64,000 nucleotides of DNA, taken from assembly GCF_900110695.1 (NCBI RefSeq), contig NZ_FOEH01000006.1, positions 119,360 through 183,359 on the forward strand, given 5' to 3'. A program made the position numbers and the translations under genes. The notes under the pieces are model-generated. The model did no database searches. It was not told the origin of the DNA and saw only the letters and a list, made by a program, of their open reading frames with translations. Source of the DNA: Virgibacillus subterraneus. Lineage in GTDB: Bacteria > Bacillota > Bacilli > Bacillales > Amphibacillaceae. This document shows positions 18,025-27,082 of the stretch, in pieces (position 1 is the stretch's first letter; each line of letters begins with the position of its first letter).

Positions 18025-18038
18025 AGGAGATGATTATA

Positions 18039-18512
18039 ATGGGGAGAACGTTTGAAGGCAAGTTAGTAGGAACAGATTTGAAGATAGGAATAGTTGTCGC
18101 ACGTTTCAATGATTTTATAACAAGTAAGTTACTGGATGGGGCTGTTGGAACGCTTCAAAGACATGGTGTACATGAGGAAAATATTGATGTTGCTTGGGTG
18201 CCAGGCGCATTTGAAATCCCTTTAGTTGCCCAAAAGATGGCGATGAGTAATAATTATGATGCTGTTATAACGCTTGGCACAGTTATTCGTGGCTCTACTC
18301 CACATTTTGATTATGTATGTAATGAAGCAGCAAAAGGCGTATCCAATGCATCAGTTCAATCTGGTAAGCCTGTAATCTTTGGTGTGTTAACGACCGAAAC
18401 AATTGAACAAGCTATTGAGCGTGCAGGTACAAAAGCAGGGAATAAAGGTGCAGATGCAGCAGTAGCCGCAATTGAAACAGTAAATGTTGTGAGGGAAATT
18501 GAAGTTGACTGA
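18039..18512 (+). CDS. ribH: 6,7-dimethyl-8-ribityllumazine synthase
   Basis: Lumazine synthase subunit of 157 residues. The motifs [46 protein letters not shown] and [11 protein letters not shown] are those of the capsid-forming family. ATG 18039 is placed 8 nt after AAAGGAGA; an ATG overlapping that site (18030) is too close. Last biosynthetic gene of the operon. Confidence 0.96.
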   Translation: MGRTFEGKLVGTDLKIGIVVARFNDFITSKLLDGAVGTLQRHGVHEENIDVAWVPGAFEIPLVAQKMAMSNNYDAVITLGTVIRGSTPHFDYVCNEAAKGVSNASVQSGKPVIFGVLTTETIEQAIERAGTKAGNKGADAAVAAIETVNVVREIEVD

Positions 18513-18550
18513 TAGCCGGCATCTGAATATCTTTGTAAGGGGAGATAGAT

Positions 18551-18748
18551 ATTAAATTTTTAGGGTACCAAATCTTAGGGTTAGGTGTTATCTGGATAGG
18601 TATGGCTTTCTTTTTCTCAGAAATGGATGAGGTAAGCAAGGTTATATTTTATATGGGAACATCGTGGCTATTATTTTTAATCATTATTTTTTTGAAGAAG
18701 ATACTGAAAGGTCGTAAAGGTGACGAGGATTCAACAATAGGAAGGTAA
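18551..18748 (+). CDS. Small two-helix membrane protein with probable ATT start
   Basis: A frame of 65 codons between ribH and the ABC-F gene encodes two hydrophobic helices (about 5-21 and 31-49) and a basic/acidic tail ending KGRKGDEDSTIGR. The strong site AAGGGGAG is followed after six bases by ATT at 18551. The only in-frame ATG (18600) would cut the first helix. Its stop overlaps the upstream ATG of the next gene (TAATG). Coding character and tight packing argue for a real gene. The function is unknown to me. Confidence 0.55.
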   Translation: MKFLGYQILGLGVIWIGMAFFFSEMDEVSKVIFYMGTSWLLFLIIIFLKKILKGRKGDEDSTIGR

Positions 18749-18753
18749 TGTTT

Positions 18754-20634
18754 ATGCTCACTATCGAAAATTTATATAAATCATATGGCGATAAATTATT
18801 GTTTCAGGATGTTACATGTACGATTACACAAAATGACCGGATTGGGCTGATAGGCGTAAACGGCACTGGGAAGTCGACTTTTTTAAAGGTAATTGCAGGA
18901 ATGGATAAACCTGAAAAAGGGACGATAAAACATGCAAAAGACTACCAAATTGAGTATTTGGCACAGGATCCGGAACTCGATCCGAATCTGACAGTAATAG
19001 AACAAATATATTATGGTGAATCAACAATAATGAAGGTTATGCGAGAATATGAAACAGCTCTTCAGGCCTTGGAACAAGACTCAGATAGTGAAAAGGCTCA
19101 AACACATCTGCTCAACATGCAACAGCAAATGGATGATCAGGAGGCATGGGAGGCTAACACTTCTGCCAAAACAGTTCTGACAAAGCTGGGAATTACTGAC
19201 TTTCATAAGAATGTTACTGAATTATCCGGTGGGCAGAAAAAGCGCGTGGCAATCGCAAAAGCACTTATTCAGCCTGCAGATTTATTGATTTTGGATGAGC
19301 CGACAAACCACCTGGATAATGAAACAGTTGAGTGGCTTGAGAAGTTTTTAGTTACGTATAAAGGAGCATTGCTGCTTGTCACCCATGATCGTTACTTTTT
19401 AAACCGTGTGACAAATCATATATATGAGCTCGATAACGGCAATCTATATGTATATGAAGGCAATTATGAATTATTTCTCGAGAAAAAGGCAGAGCGTGAG
19501 GCTCTTGAGGCTAGTGATCAGTTAAAACACCAAAATACGCTGAGGAGAGAGCTTGCCTGGCTTAAACGTGGACCTAAAGCACGGGGAACCAAGCAAAAGG
19601 CACGTATTGATCGTGTGAATGACATGCAGGAAAAGAACTTTAATACCAGTAAACAAAATGTTTCTTTCCAAGTAGGCTCTACCCGTCTGGGCAAAAAGGT
19701 TATTGAAGTTCAGGGGATTGAGAAATCATATGAAGGCAAAAAACTAATAGCTGACTTTGATTATCTCATTGTACCTGGTGAACGACTTGGTATTATTGGG
19801 CCGAATGGTTCCGGGAAAACAACGTTATTGAATATCATGGCTGAACGCGTCCTCCCTGATCAAGGAGAAGTCGAAATTGGAGAAACAGTAAAAATCGGCT
19901 ATTATACACAAGGTGAGGAAGAACTCGATACGAATAAGCGGGTAATTGACTTTATTAAGGAAGTTGCACAAGTAGTTCATACAAAAGGCGGTGAAGAAAT
20001 CACTGCCGAACAGATGCTAGAAAGGTTCTTATTCTCACGTTCCGAGCAGTGGACCTATATTAGCAGACTTTCCGGCGGGGAGAAACGACGTCTTTATTTA
20101 CTGAAAGTACTAATGACTGAGCCGAATGTATTGTTTTTGGATGAGCCAACAAATGATTTGGATACCCAAACGTTAGGAGTGCTTGAGGAATATTTGGATC
20201 AATTCCCTGGTGTTGTAATCACTGTTTCCCACGATAGGTATTTTTTGGATCGTGTTGTTGATCATTTACTGGTTTTTAAAAATAATGAATCCATTGAGCG
20301 TTATCAGGGGAATTACAGTGAGTTTCTGGAGCATGAAACAGAACAAAAAGAATCACACTCATCCGTTTCTGTTAAGGAGAAACCCAGAAGACAACAGAAT
20401 CGGAAAAAGATGTCCTATAAAGATCAGAAGGAATGGGAAACAATTGAGGATGAGATAACCGAATTGGAAGCTGCAATTGAGGAGTTACAGGAAGGTATTA
20501 ATAATGCAGGGAGTGACCTTGAAAAAGTACAAAAGTTCTATGAACAGCAACAGGAAGCTGAGGATAAGCTGCAGGAAAAAATGGAACGCTGGGAAGCACT
20601 TTCGGTATTAATGGAAGAAATAAAAGGAAAGTAA
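18754..20634 (+). CDS. yfmR: ABC-F family ATPase, YfmR/Uup type
   Basis: Soluble ribosome-associated ATPase of 626 residues. It carries two ABC cassettes (Walker A GVNGTGKS and GPNGSGKT, signatures LSGGQKKR and LSGGEKRR, Walker B LLILDEPTNHLD and VLFLDEPTNDLD), an interdomain linker of about 75 residues, and a C-terminal coiled coil rich in Glu/Gln (about 555-620). This is the Uup/YfmR layout; in B. subtilis YfmR helps ribosomes through stalls together with EF-P. ATG 18754 is 8 nt from GGAAGG; ATG 18748 is too close. Assignment to YfmR rather than another ABC-F member rests on length and the coiled-coil tail. Confidence 0.85.
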   Translation: MLTIENLYKSYGDKLLFQDVTCTITQNDRIGLIGVNGTGKSTFLKVIAGMDKPEKGTIKHAKDYQIEYLAQDPELDPNLTVIEQIYYGESTIMKVMREYETALQALEQDSDSEKAQTHLLNMQQQMDDQEAWEANTSAKTVLTKLGITDFHKNVTELSGGQKKRVAIAKALIQPADLLILDEPTNHLDNETVEWLEKFLVTYKGALLLVTHDRYFLNRVTNHIYELDNGNLYVYEGNYELFLEKKAEREALEASDQLKHQNTLRRELAWLKRGPKARGTKQKARIDRVNDMQEKNFNTSKQNVSFQVGSTRLGKKVIEVQGIEKSYEGKKLIADFDYLIVPGERLGIIGPNGSGKTTLLNIMAERVLPDQGEVEIGETVKIGYYTQGEEELDTNKRVIDFIKEVAQVVHTKGGEEITAEQMLERFLFSRSEQWTYISRLSGGEKRRLYLLKVLMTEPNVLFLDEPTNDLDTQTLGVLEEYLDQFPGVVITVSHDRYFLDRVVDHLLVFKNNESIERYQGNYSEFLEHETEQKESHSSVSVKEKPRRQQNRKKMSYKDQKEWETIEDEITELEAAIEELQEGINNAGSDLEKVQKFYEQQQEAEDKLQEKMERWEALSVLMEEIKGK

Positions 20635-20795
20635 AAAATGAGATAGGACATAACTAAAACTTTCCACTTTAAAGCCGAATAATAACAGGATAGGATGTTT
20701 AGAACGTTGATTTTCATAAGTTGTATCTAATCCGTAGTGATATAAAATGCGACACATACTAAGATAACCGGTTGTAGTATTTAGTGTGGCTCTCT

Positions 20796-20884
20796 AACCA
20801 CGCAGTTGGAATACTCGCTTTCCCTGGGCTCACCACGAGCCTCCTCGCTCCACAGGAGTCTCGCATATTCCAACTGCTGGTTTA
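20796..20884 (-). repeat. G+C-rich Bacillaceae interspersed repeat, inverted copy
   Basis: Bases with the pattern TTGGAATACTCGCTTTCC ... CTCCACAGGAGTCTCGCATA ... CCAACTG read, on the minus strand, as GGAATATGCGAGACTCCTGT and so on. This is the same type of element as at 20945, in the opposite orientation. The flanking stretch 20635-20795 holds no gene. Confidence 0.6.
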
Positions 20885-20944
20885 AATTTAAAATTTTGTT
20901 ATTATCCATCACAATAATTATTTGTTAATTTCTAGGGTGAAATA

Positions 20945-21090
20945 AGCATAGTAGCGTAGGAAATACATGGAGACTCCTGCGGGAACAGCAACAGCTGAAG
21001 ATCCCACAGGAAGCGGTTTTTGCTTCCGAGGAAGCTGAAGCGTTGCCCGCGGAAAGCGGAATGTATTTCCGAAGCGGTGTCATCGCACAT
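20945..21090 (+). repeat. G+C-rich Bacillaceae interspersed repeat, direct copy
   Basis: ATAGTAGCGTAGGAAATACA, GGAGACTCCTGCGGGAACAG, GAAGATCCCACAGGAAGCGG and GCCCGCGGAAAGCGGAATGT make up an element I know, from memory, as abundant in intergenic DNA of Bacillaceae. It is full of short inverted repeats (for example CTTCCGAGGAAG) and much richer in G+C than its surroundings. The flanks on both sides carry TGCGACA / TGTCGCA-like sequence. Confidence 0.65.
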
Positions 21091-21137
21091 AAATTACTTT
21101 TCAAATTGTGTCGCAATTTAACGCTAAACAGCAACAA

Positions 21138-21197
21138 AAAAATCCGAACTGATTCGAATTCTATTTCAAGAATTTTGAATCATAGTTCGGATTTTAC
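21138..21197 (-). terminator. Long-stem terminator of the minus-strand membrane protein gene
   Basis: AAAATCCGAACT ... AGTTCGGATTTT arms extend inward with further pairing (ATTCGAATTCT / AGAATTTTGAAT). On the minus strand the hairpin is followed by a T7 run, fitting the gene that ends at 21260. Confidence 0.85.
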
Positions 21198-21236
21198 TTT
21201 GATCAAAACAATTTTGTCCAAGCCACATTTTTTGCG

Positions 21237-21266
21237 GTTAAGAAAGTATAAATACTTCCTTACTTC
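21237..21266. repeat. Dispersed palindromic repeat, copy E (left half only)
   Basis: GTTAAGAAAGTATAAATACT and TCCTTACTT match the left part of the repeat family. The stop codon of the minus-strand gene (21260-21262) lies inside it. Confidence 0.6.
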
Positions 21267-22981
21267 GACAATTGATCAATTTCTATTGTATCAACAATGC
21301 CAGTTCCGTTATCCCGTATGTTTGCTTTAAGCTTTACGTTATCTCCTGCTTGCAGGAATAAGGCTAGTGGTTCCTTTCCAGCATTAACGGTATAAATCGT
21401 CTGGTCATCTTTTAACAGGAATTGAATGACTTGACCTGTTTTCTGTGTTGTTGTTACTAATACACGGTTAACCTCTCCGCGAATAGTCTCAAATGCTGAT
21501 TCATCGGATGCCTCGACATTACTTGGATCCTGAGCAAGCTGCAGCCGATATGCTTCCAATGTTTCTCTTGCTGTTTCCCCAAACACAACAAAGTCTGCAT
21601 CGCCTGCTTTGATATATGCATACTGTTTGAATAAACCATTTGGGTCCAGTACGTTAACAACCCATGTTGGATTACCGTCAATGTTATAGAGTATCGGCAT
21701 AGATCCGGTCCAGTTTTTCTCCGGATATTGTTTGTTTACGATTTCTTTTGCACCTTTACTGTCCATAATTCCATTGTTTTTCTTTCCATTGTAATAGGTT
21801 AGTGCACCTGTACGCGCATTTATTAGTGTATAACCTAAAGCAGAGTCAATATTTTCCCTCGGCGACGCCATATCGGTAAAGTAATACATATCTCCCTGTT
21901 CATCAAAAATAGGTGTTACACTGCTTTCAGTACCTGATTCATTCGGTATTTTTACATCTTTTTTACCAAAGAGAGAATTTAACCATCCATGGACATATTT
22001 ACCGAAATACTCATTTTCATCTGTAGCAACATCAGAACTAACTGATCCATCGACAAACTCTGGCGCTTCATCTGTTTTGTATTTACTAACTTCACTTGTA
22101 ACAGGGTCAACAATAGCAACCTGCAGATTTTGCATATCCGGTTTGTTCGTTATGCCGATTGGCTGATATAACGTTTGGACATACCATGGCTTACCATCTT
22201 CGTCTACTTCGATTTGAGCTTCACCGCTTGGAATATAGTTCGGAAAAGCACCATATATAGTACGTTGAACATTATGATTTAAGTAACTGGAATTGGTGTA
22301 CTTCATGTTACTATCGATGAATTCAGGCTGAGCATTGATGTTGGTTGCAGATATGGTGAAAAATCCTTCCGTTTCTTTTCCGCGGAAATACTTCCAAAAC
22401 CCTGTGAACTCTAGGGGAGCAACAAACTTAACTTGACCATCGATCTTTTGAACTTGTAATTTACCTAGATCGTAAAATTGTGTATTGGGAACAACGCCCA
22501 TTGATTTTTGGATTTTATTACGCGCTACCTCAGGCGATACTGCTATTGGCGTAGAATCCTCATCCAGTGGTTTTGCTTCTTCAACATCTTTCTTTTCAAT
22601 TGATTCATACGTGTCATCCAATGTAAGAATTCCTAATACGATTATGGTTGGAACAGCCAATACAGCAAGGATAATAATTAGCCCTAATACAGCTTCATAT
22701 GTTCCTTTTGCCTTCTTTTGAAGTTTGGTGGAGGTCATTCCAAATACCAAAAAGATCCCTGCACCAGCTATTGCAATATTAGAAATTACCATATTTGGCA
22801 CGGTAATTGGCAGCAGAATAAAGTAATTCATGATTCCACCGATTATAAATAGAACAACAAATACAATTCCTGCGATTTTACTTGTGACTACTTTTGATTT
22901 ATTATTCTTGGCAATAATGATACCAGCTAGCACCACATATAATATGAATGATAAAATAGTAGTTGTTAAGATTCCTGTCAT
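21260..22981 (-). CDS. Membrane protein of unknown function with large extracytoplasmic domain
   Basis: Predicted 573-residue protein. The N-terminal 120 residues hold four hydrophobic helices (starting TGILTTTILSFILYVVLAG). The remaining 450 form a soluble domain with PepSY-like stretches (ALGYTLINARTGALTYYNG, AKEIVNKQYPEKNW) and a small beta-rich C-terminal part. I chose ATG 22981, 9 nt after GGAGCT; the frame open to 23104 would overlap the divergent gene and lacks a site. The C-terminal KLKANIRDNGTGIVDTIEID suggests a final beta-barrel. I do not recognise a named family. Confidence 0.8.
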   Translation of the reverse strand: MTGILTTTILSFILYVVLAGIIIAKNNKSKVVTSKIAGIVFVVLFIIGGIMNYFILLPITVPNMVISNIAIAGAGIFLVFGMTSTKLQKKAKGTYEAVLGLIIILAVLAVPTIIVLGILTLDDTYESIEKKDVEEAKPLDEDSTPIAVSPEVARNKIQKSMGVVPNTQFYDLGKLQVQKIDGQVKFVAPLEFTGFWKYFRGKETEGFFTISATNINAQPEFIDSNMKYTNSSYLNHNVQRTIYGAFPNYIPSGEAQIEVDEDGKPWYVQTLYQPIGITNKPDMQNLQVAIVDPVTSEVSKYKTDEAPEFVDGSVSSDVATDENEYFGKYVHGWLNSLFGKKDVKIPNESGTESSVTPIFDEQGDMYYFTDMASPRENIDSALGYTLINARTGALTYYNGKKNNGIMDSKGAKEIVNKQYPEKNWTGSMPILYNIDGNPTWVVNVLDPNGLFKQYAYIKAGDADFVVFGETARETLEAYRLQLAQDPSNVEASDESAFETIRGEVNRVLVTTTQKTGQVIQFLLKDDQTIYTVNAGKEPLALFLQAGDNVKLKANIRDNGTGIVDTIEIDQLSK

Positions 22982-23045
22982 GATTTCAGCTCCTATGTTG
23001 TGATATGTTACATATATAGATACGGAATTAGATGAAATAAGTTTC

Positions 23046-24116
23046 ATGATTGGGGCGTTATTTTTGAAAAAAATATATAGTGACATTCTGCAATTTAAAG
23101 GCACACATTACGATTTCGGACATAGACAGGGAGAACTTTTGAAAAACTCGTTAACGGTTAAGAATCGCAAGAAGCAATGGCGGGTGCGAAAACCACGTTT
23201 CATAATTGACATAAATGAAGTAAAGCAGGCTATAAAAAGGTTTGCTCCAGGGGTTTGGGATGAACTTGTAGGCATGCAGGATGCGCTTGAGTGGGACATG
23301 CAGGATATTCTTCAGGACTTTGGCGGATACAGGCTGGAATACGTTAAAAGCGGCTGTTCCATTTTCACAGGCAATGACTATATGATTCGCAATTATGATT
23401 ATCATCCTAAAACGTACGAAGGCAGGTACACTATATTTCAGCCAAGTGATCATGGCTATGCTGTAATTGGTCCATCACAGCGAATAACGGGTCGGATGGA
23501 TGGAATGAATGAAAAAGGTCTTGCTTTAGGCTATAATTTTATGCACCGTAAAAAGCCTGGTGACGGGTTTATTTGCAATATGATTGGACGGCTTATTTTG
23601 GAAAGCTGTGCGTATGTAAATCAGGCAATTTCGATGCTCAAGGAAATTCCACATCGTCACTCTTTTAGCTACATTGTGCTGGATAAAAGTGAAAAAACAT
23701 TTGTAGTTGAAGCAACACCAAGAGGGGTGGAAGTGCGCCAATCAAATATCTGTACGAATCACTTTGAAGTAATGAAGGATGAGAATCGTCATCACTTGGA
23801 TGATTCATACAAACGAATGGACGCTATTAGGGCACAACAACAGACTGCAACTGATGCCTATAAAGCATTTCGTATGCTGAACGATACGGACAAGGGTGTT
23901 TTTTCCAATCAATATAAAAATTGGTCGGGAACAATTCACACTGCTGCATATTTCCCGAAAGACCTAAAGGCCTGGTTCGCTTTAGGTGGTGATCGGGAAC
24001 CTGTTGTCTTTGATTTCGCAGCATGGCTAAGTGGTGAAAAAATAACAACAAAACGTATTTTAGGGGAGGTTGACACCGATTTACCTTTTGTTCACATGGA
24101 TGAAAACGCAAGATAA
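23046..24116 (+). CDS. C45-type N-terminal-nucleophile hydrolase/acyltransferase
   Basis: Cytoplasmic protein of about 356 residues of the acyl-CoA:6-aminopenicillanate acyltransferase / choloylglycine-hydrolase-like superfamily. The expected nucleophile is Cys104 in VKSGCSIFTGND, followed by the typical NYDYHPKTYEGR, GRMDGMNEKGLALGYNF and the late WSGTIHTAAYFPKDLKAWFAL. Family members self-cleave before the cysteine or use it directly as nucleophile to hydrolyse or transfer amide bonds. The start is uncertain: ATG 23046 lacks a good ribosome site, and TTG 23064 is an alternative. The gene is divergent from its neighbour at 22981. Substrate unknown. Confidence 0.82.
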   Translation: MIGALFLKKIYSDILQFKGTHYDFGHRQGELLKNSLTVKNRKKQWRVRKPRFIIDINEVKQAIKRFAPGVWDELVGMQDALEWDMQDILQDFGGYRLEYVKSGCSIFTGNDYMIRNYDYHPKTYEGRYTIFQPSDHGYAVIGPSQRITGRMDGMNEKGLALGYNFMHRKKPGDGFICNMIGRLILESCAYVNQAISMLKEIPHRHSFSYIVLDKSEKTFVVEATPRGVEVRQSNICTNHFEVMKDENRHHLDDSYKRMDAIRAQQQTATDAYKAFRMLNDTDKGVFSNQYKNWSGTIHTAAYFPKDLKAWFALGGDREPVVFDFAAWLSGEKITTKRILGEVDTDLPFVHMDENAR

Positions 24117-24379
24117 AGCTGTCATAATCTGTTCTATTCAAATAGGAGATAAGACAATTGGTATGCTTGAACAAGTATGAGTTAGCAGGACTAGCATAGC
24201 AGGAAATTCGAGCACACGAATATATTAGGTAAGCATACTGAGAAATCTATGATTATCACCCTTTACTATCCTCTTCACCACTCCTAGATGAACAATACAT
24301 TATATATCCCAAATTACCACATAGAATCTTCTAGTCCACTTTACAATTATACAGAACATAGTATAATATAATCGGTCTT

Positions 24380-24473
24380 GTAGAAAGGTGGCAACTCCTA
24401 GGCAGATAACTACTTTCTTACTGCATTAGTTCAATTAAGGCTTTCGCCATTAAAGCTTGACGATAAGCAGGAA
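24380..24473 (+). repeat. Dispersed palindromic repeat, copy G
   Basis: Starts GTAGAAAGGTGG and continues CTACTTTCTTACTGCATTAG, TTCAATTAAGGCTTTCGCCA, TTAAAGCTTGACGATAAGCA. It is near full length but diverged at both ends and sits just before the TerC pseudogene. The rest of 24117-24379 has no gene. Confidence 0.65.
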
Positions 24474-24512
24474 TTGAATTTACATTTGAATTGATGATAG
24501 CTTTTACTTAAA

Positions 24513-24789
24513 ATTATTGTATTATCCGGTGATAATGCGGTTGTAATCGCTATGGCGACAAAGGGGTTTACCAAAACATTAATTGTGCGAGTTCACGAAA
24601 AGCAGCCGTGGATAGCATGTAATTGGAGCTGGAATTCTTGCTTGGATTGCCGGGGAGATGAGCACTGAAGATGCATTCGTTATTGACTTATTTAATTTGC
24701 ACCATGGTGCTTTCGTGTATGCTATAATGGCTGGACTCACTATTGCAACATTATTAACAGGCTATCTCAAAAACAATAAAGTAGCTTAG
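24513..24789 (+). pseudogene. TerC-family membrane protein pseudogene (internal deletion)
   Basis: The 5' piece reads LLKIIVLSGDNAVVIAMATK, the signature first helix of TerC/YjbE-type proteins, but without a start codon. After a short degenerate stretch the frame changes and reads VIGAGILAWIAGEMSTEDAF ... ending at TAG 24789, which matches the last third of the same family. About 140 central residues are missing. TerC proteins export metals, manganese in Bacillus. The gene is clearly dead: no start, a frame change and a deletion. Confidence 0.78.
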
Positions 24790-24901
24790 AAATCTCTATC
24801 TGGCAGAAACACATGTCGGTTTTCTTGACTCATGTTTAATTTAGTTAGTATTAAGGGAAAATAAGTATGTAATAATATATACAAAAGGAGGTTAACTTAT
24901 A

Positions 24902-25573
24902 GTGAAGTTATTTCAGGTAAGGAAGGGTCAGTTTGTTTTTTACAAAAATGAACTTCATAAAGTATATTCGGTAAAGCCGATGTTTAAACAATCTGTCCAC
25001 TTATATCGTTTAAAAGATATGCAGCAGATATTATCCAAAGCGAGCGAAATACATCCGTATAAACCAAAACATAAGGATACGTTTATTTTTTATGGTAAAC
25101 GCTACACAGTTGATCAAAATAGAAAGCCTGAACCAGGGGATTATATTTTAATTGTTAAACCCGCCCCAGATTTTCTTGATCATTACTCATTAAATGAAAT
25201 CGAAAAAGTCGATAATGTAGAAGATGGCAATGTAGTTACTACTAGAGATAATGGGGTAAAACATAGTGAATATGTTGTTATGGTACCAGGTAAAATGGAA
25301 GACAGTGAAGACATATCATATTATGATAAAGCGCTTGTATCTGAAGAACAACAACGAGAAGATGAATCTCCAGAGTTTCTGGCAGAAAAAGATAGTGAGA
25401 TGAAGCCTGTTGTGGGTGACATTTATCTGGATAATCAAACTAATACAAAGGCAATGATTGTTGCAATGACAGAGAACGAAATAGTTTTCGGTCATGGCGT
25501 TCGGGTTCATGTTAGTGAAGTTTTAGATGAAGATAAATATAGATTAGTTTATCGATTTGAAGAAGATCTGTAG
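24902..25573 (+). CDS. Conserved hypothetical protein (223 residues)
   Basis: Soluble protein with a GTG start 10 nt after AAAGGAGG. It is built from short beta-rich stretches that resemble repeated small barrels: VRKGQFVFYKNELHKVYSVK at the start, KPEPGDYILIVKP in the middle and PVVGDIYLDNQTNTKAMIVA near the end. It is acidic towards the C terminus (YRFEEDL). No catalytic motif, signal peptide or membrane helix is seen. It is monocistronic, with its own terminator. I do not assign a function. Confidence 0.8.
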   Translation: MKLFQVRKGQFVFYKNELHKVYSVKPMFKQSVHLYRLKDMQQILSKASEIHPYKPKHKDTFIFYGKRYTVDQNRKPEPGDYILIVKPAPDFLDHYSLNEIEKVDNVEDGNVVTTRDNGVKHSEYVVMVPGKMEDSEDISYYDKALVSEEQQREDESPEFLAEKDSEMKPVVGDIYLDNQTNTKAMIVAMTENEIVFGHGVRVHVSEVLDEDKYRLVYRFEEDL

Positions 25574-25578
25574 AAATT

Positions 25579-25615
25579 ACTCCTGAAGGTAAAAATATAC
25601 TTTCAGGAGTTTTTT
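25579..25615 (+). terminator. Rho-independent terminator
   Basis: ACTCCTGAA / TTCAGGAGT stem, 14-nt loop, T5 tail, six bases after the preceding stop codon. Confidence 0.9.
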
Positions 25616-25830
25616 ACCAGTTAAGAATGCATAAATAATTATAAGAATTCCTTTAACAAATGCCAAGCTCTCTAATATTCTCTTATAGGAGATTCTGCAG
25701 TTTATGGGACTTTATACATACTTTATTATAGGCATATTTCAGTATTTTTACAAAAATATTACAGGAACATACATAAACCCCTATAGAAACTCGAAAGATG
25801 TATTAAGTTAAATAAAGGAGGAATATATTC

Positions 25831-27036
25831 ATGCAATTATCCGAAAAATTTATTAAGATTGTAGTAAGTGCGATGCTAGTTGTGACATTCGCATTAACAG
25901 CAGGACCTGGTATGGCGTTTGCGAGTGTAGACGACAAACTTACTGTCAAAGAAGCAGATGGTGAAACAGAAGAAGGAACGGAAGAAGGAACAGAAGAAGA
26001 AACAGAAGAAGGCACAAATGAAGAAGATGGAAGTGAAGAGGAAGCTGAAGCACCAAATTTAATTCCTGGGGACTTCTTCTATTTTATTAAAGCAGTAAAA
26101 GAGAATATTCAATTAGCGATTACGCTTGATGATTATAAGGAAAGCCAATTACTAGCTGAGTTTGCTGCTGAGCGTATTGCTGAAGCAAATGAACTTATTA
26201 ACGCTGGAAAAACAGAAGAAGCGGCTGAACTTCTAGAAAAAGCAGCTGCAACACAGCAAGAGGCAGAAGATATGCTAGATAGTTCTGAAGGTTCAGATGA
26301 AACTGCTGATAGTGAGACTGATGCAGATTCAGATAGCGATACGTCAACTGAAGAAGGTACCAATACAGAAGAAGACGGAATAGAAAATGAAGAAGGTACT
26401 ACAACAGAAGGCGATGCACCAGAAGAAGATACTACGGAAACAGATGATGTCGTCGCTGAAGAGGACACAGATCTAGAGACAGATGAAGAAACAGACGAAG
26501 TAAGAATAAATCTTGCAAATAACATTGATGCTCTATCAGCTGTACTTCTGAAAATCGATAATCCGAATGCACAAGCTGCAATTCTGAAAAACATCCAAAA
26601 ATCTTTTGCAAAACTAGCAGAAAAGATTGAAAAGCGTGCTGGTAATGCGGAAGAGTCAGAAGAAGATACTACTGAACCTGAAGCAGATGAAGAGGAACCA
26701 ACAAATGAGGAAGAATCCGAGTTAACAGTTGTAGCATCCGAAGTGGAAAATGACGATAATGAAACAGATAAAACTGCTGAGAAGTTAGCGAAAGCAGAAG
26801 AAAAAGCGGCTAAGAAATTAGAGAAGGCACAAGAAAAAGCTGAAAAAGCAGAAGAAAAAGCAGCTAAGAAATTAGAAAAAGCTCAGGAGAAAGCTGCCAA
26901 GAAATCCGAAAAGAAACAGGAGAAAGCAGCTAAGAAATTAGAAAAAGCGGAAGAAAAAGCCGAGAAGGCACAAGAAAAAGCTGAGAAAAAGGCTGAAAAG
27001 AAACAAGAAAAAGCCAACAAATCAAAAAATAACTAA
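25831..27036 (+). CDS. Secreted DUF5667-type protein with acidic linker and Lys/Glu-repeat tail
   Basis: Protein of 401 residues. Signal peptide (1-31, ending AFAS), a Glu/Thr/Gly-rich linker, and a helical domain starting NLIPGDFFYFIKAVKENIQL, the DUF5667 signature, with AAERIAEANELINAGKTEEA. A second long acidic region follows, then a related helical stretch (NNIDALSAVLLKIDNPNAQA). The last 100 residues are nearly pure Lys/Glu/Ala repeats (EKAAKKLEKAQEKAEKAEEK type), predicted as one long charged helix or coiled coil. The extremes of charge suggest binding to the cell wall or to surfaces (inference). Confidence 0.85.
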   Translation: MQLSEKFIKIVVSAMLVVTFALTAGPGMAFASVDDKLTVKEADGETEEGTEEGTEEETEEGTNEEDGSEEEAEAPNLIPGDFFYFIKAVKENIQLAITLDDYKESQLLAEFAAERIAEANELINAGKTEEAAELLEKAAATQQEAEDMLDSSEGSDETADSETDADSDSDTSTEEGTNTEEDGIENEEGTTTEGDAPEEDTTETDDVVAEEDTDLETDEETDEVRINLANNIDALSAVLLKIDNPNAQAAILKNIQKSFAKLAEKIEKRAGNAEESEEDTTEPEADEEEPTNEEESELTVVASEVENDDNETDKTAEKLAKAEEKAAKKLEKAQEKAEKAEEKAAKKLEKAQEKAAKKSEKKQEKAAKKLEKAEEKAEKAQEKAEKKAEKKQEKANKSKNN

Positions 27037-27045
27037 TATAATATT

Positions 27046-27082
27046 CAAAAGCACCAGGTATTTTCCTGGTGCTTAATTTTTT
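27046..27082. terminator. Bidirectional terminator
   Basis: AAGCACCAGG / CCTGGTGCTT stem with A-rich and T-rich flanks, between convergent genes ending at 27036 and 27081. Confidence 0.88.

Noticed and set aside
24361..24500. Manganese (yybP-ykoY) riboswitch upstream of the TerC relic
   Set aside because: TerC genes often have one, but the conserved bulge sequences are absent and the region is accounted for by a dispersed repeat.
26133..26594. 153-residue Ser-rich minus-strand ORF
   Set aside because: Shadow of the acidic Glu/Thr linker in the plus-strand DUF5667-type gene.
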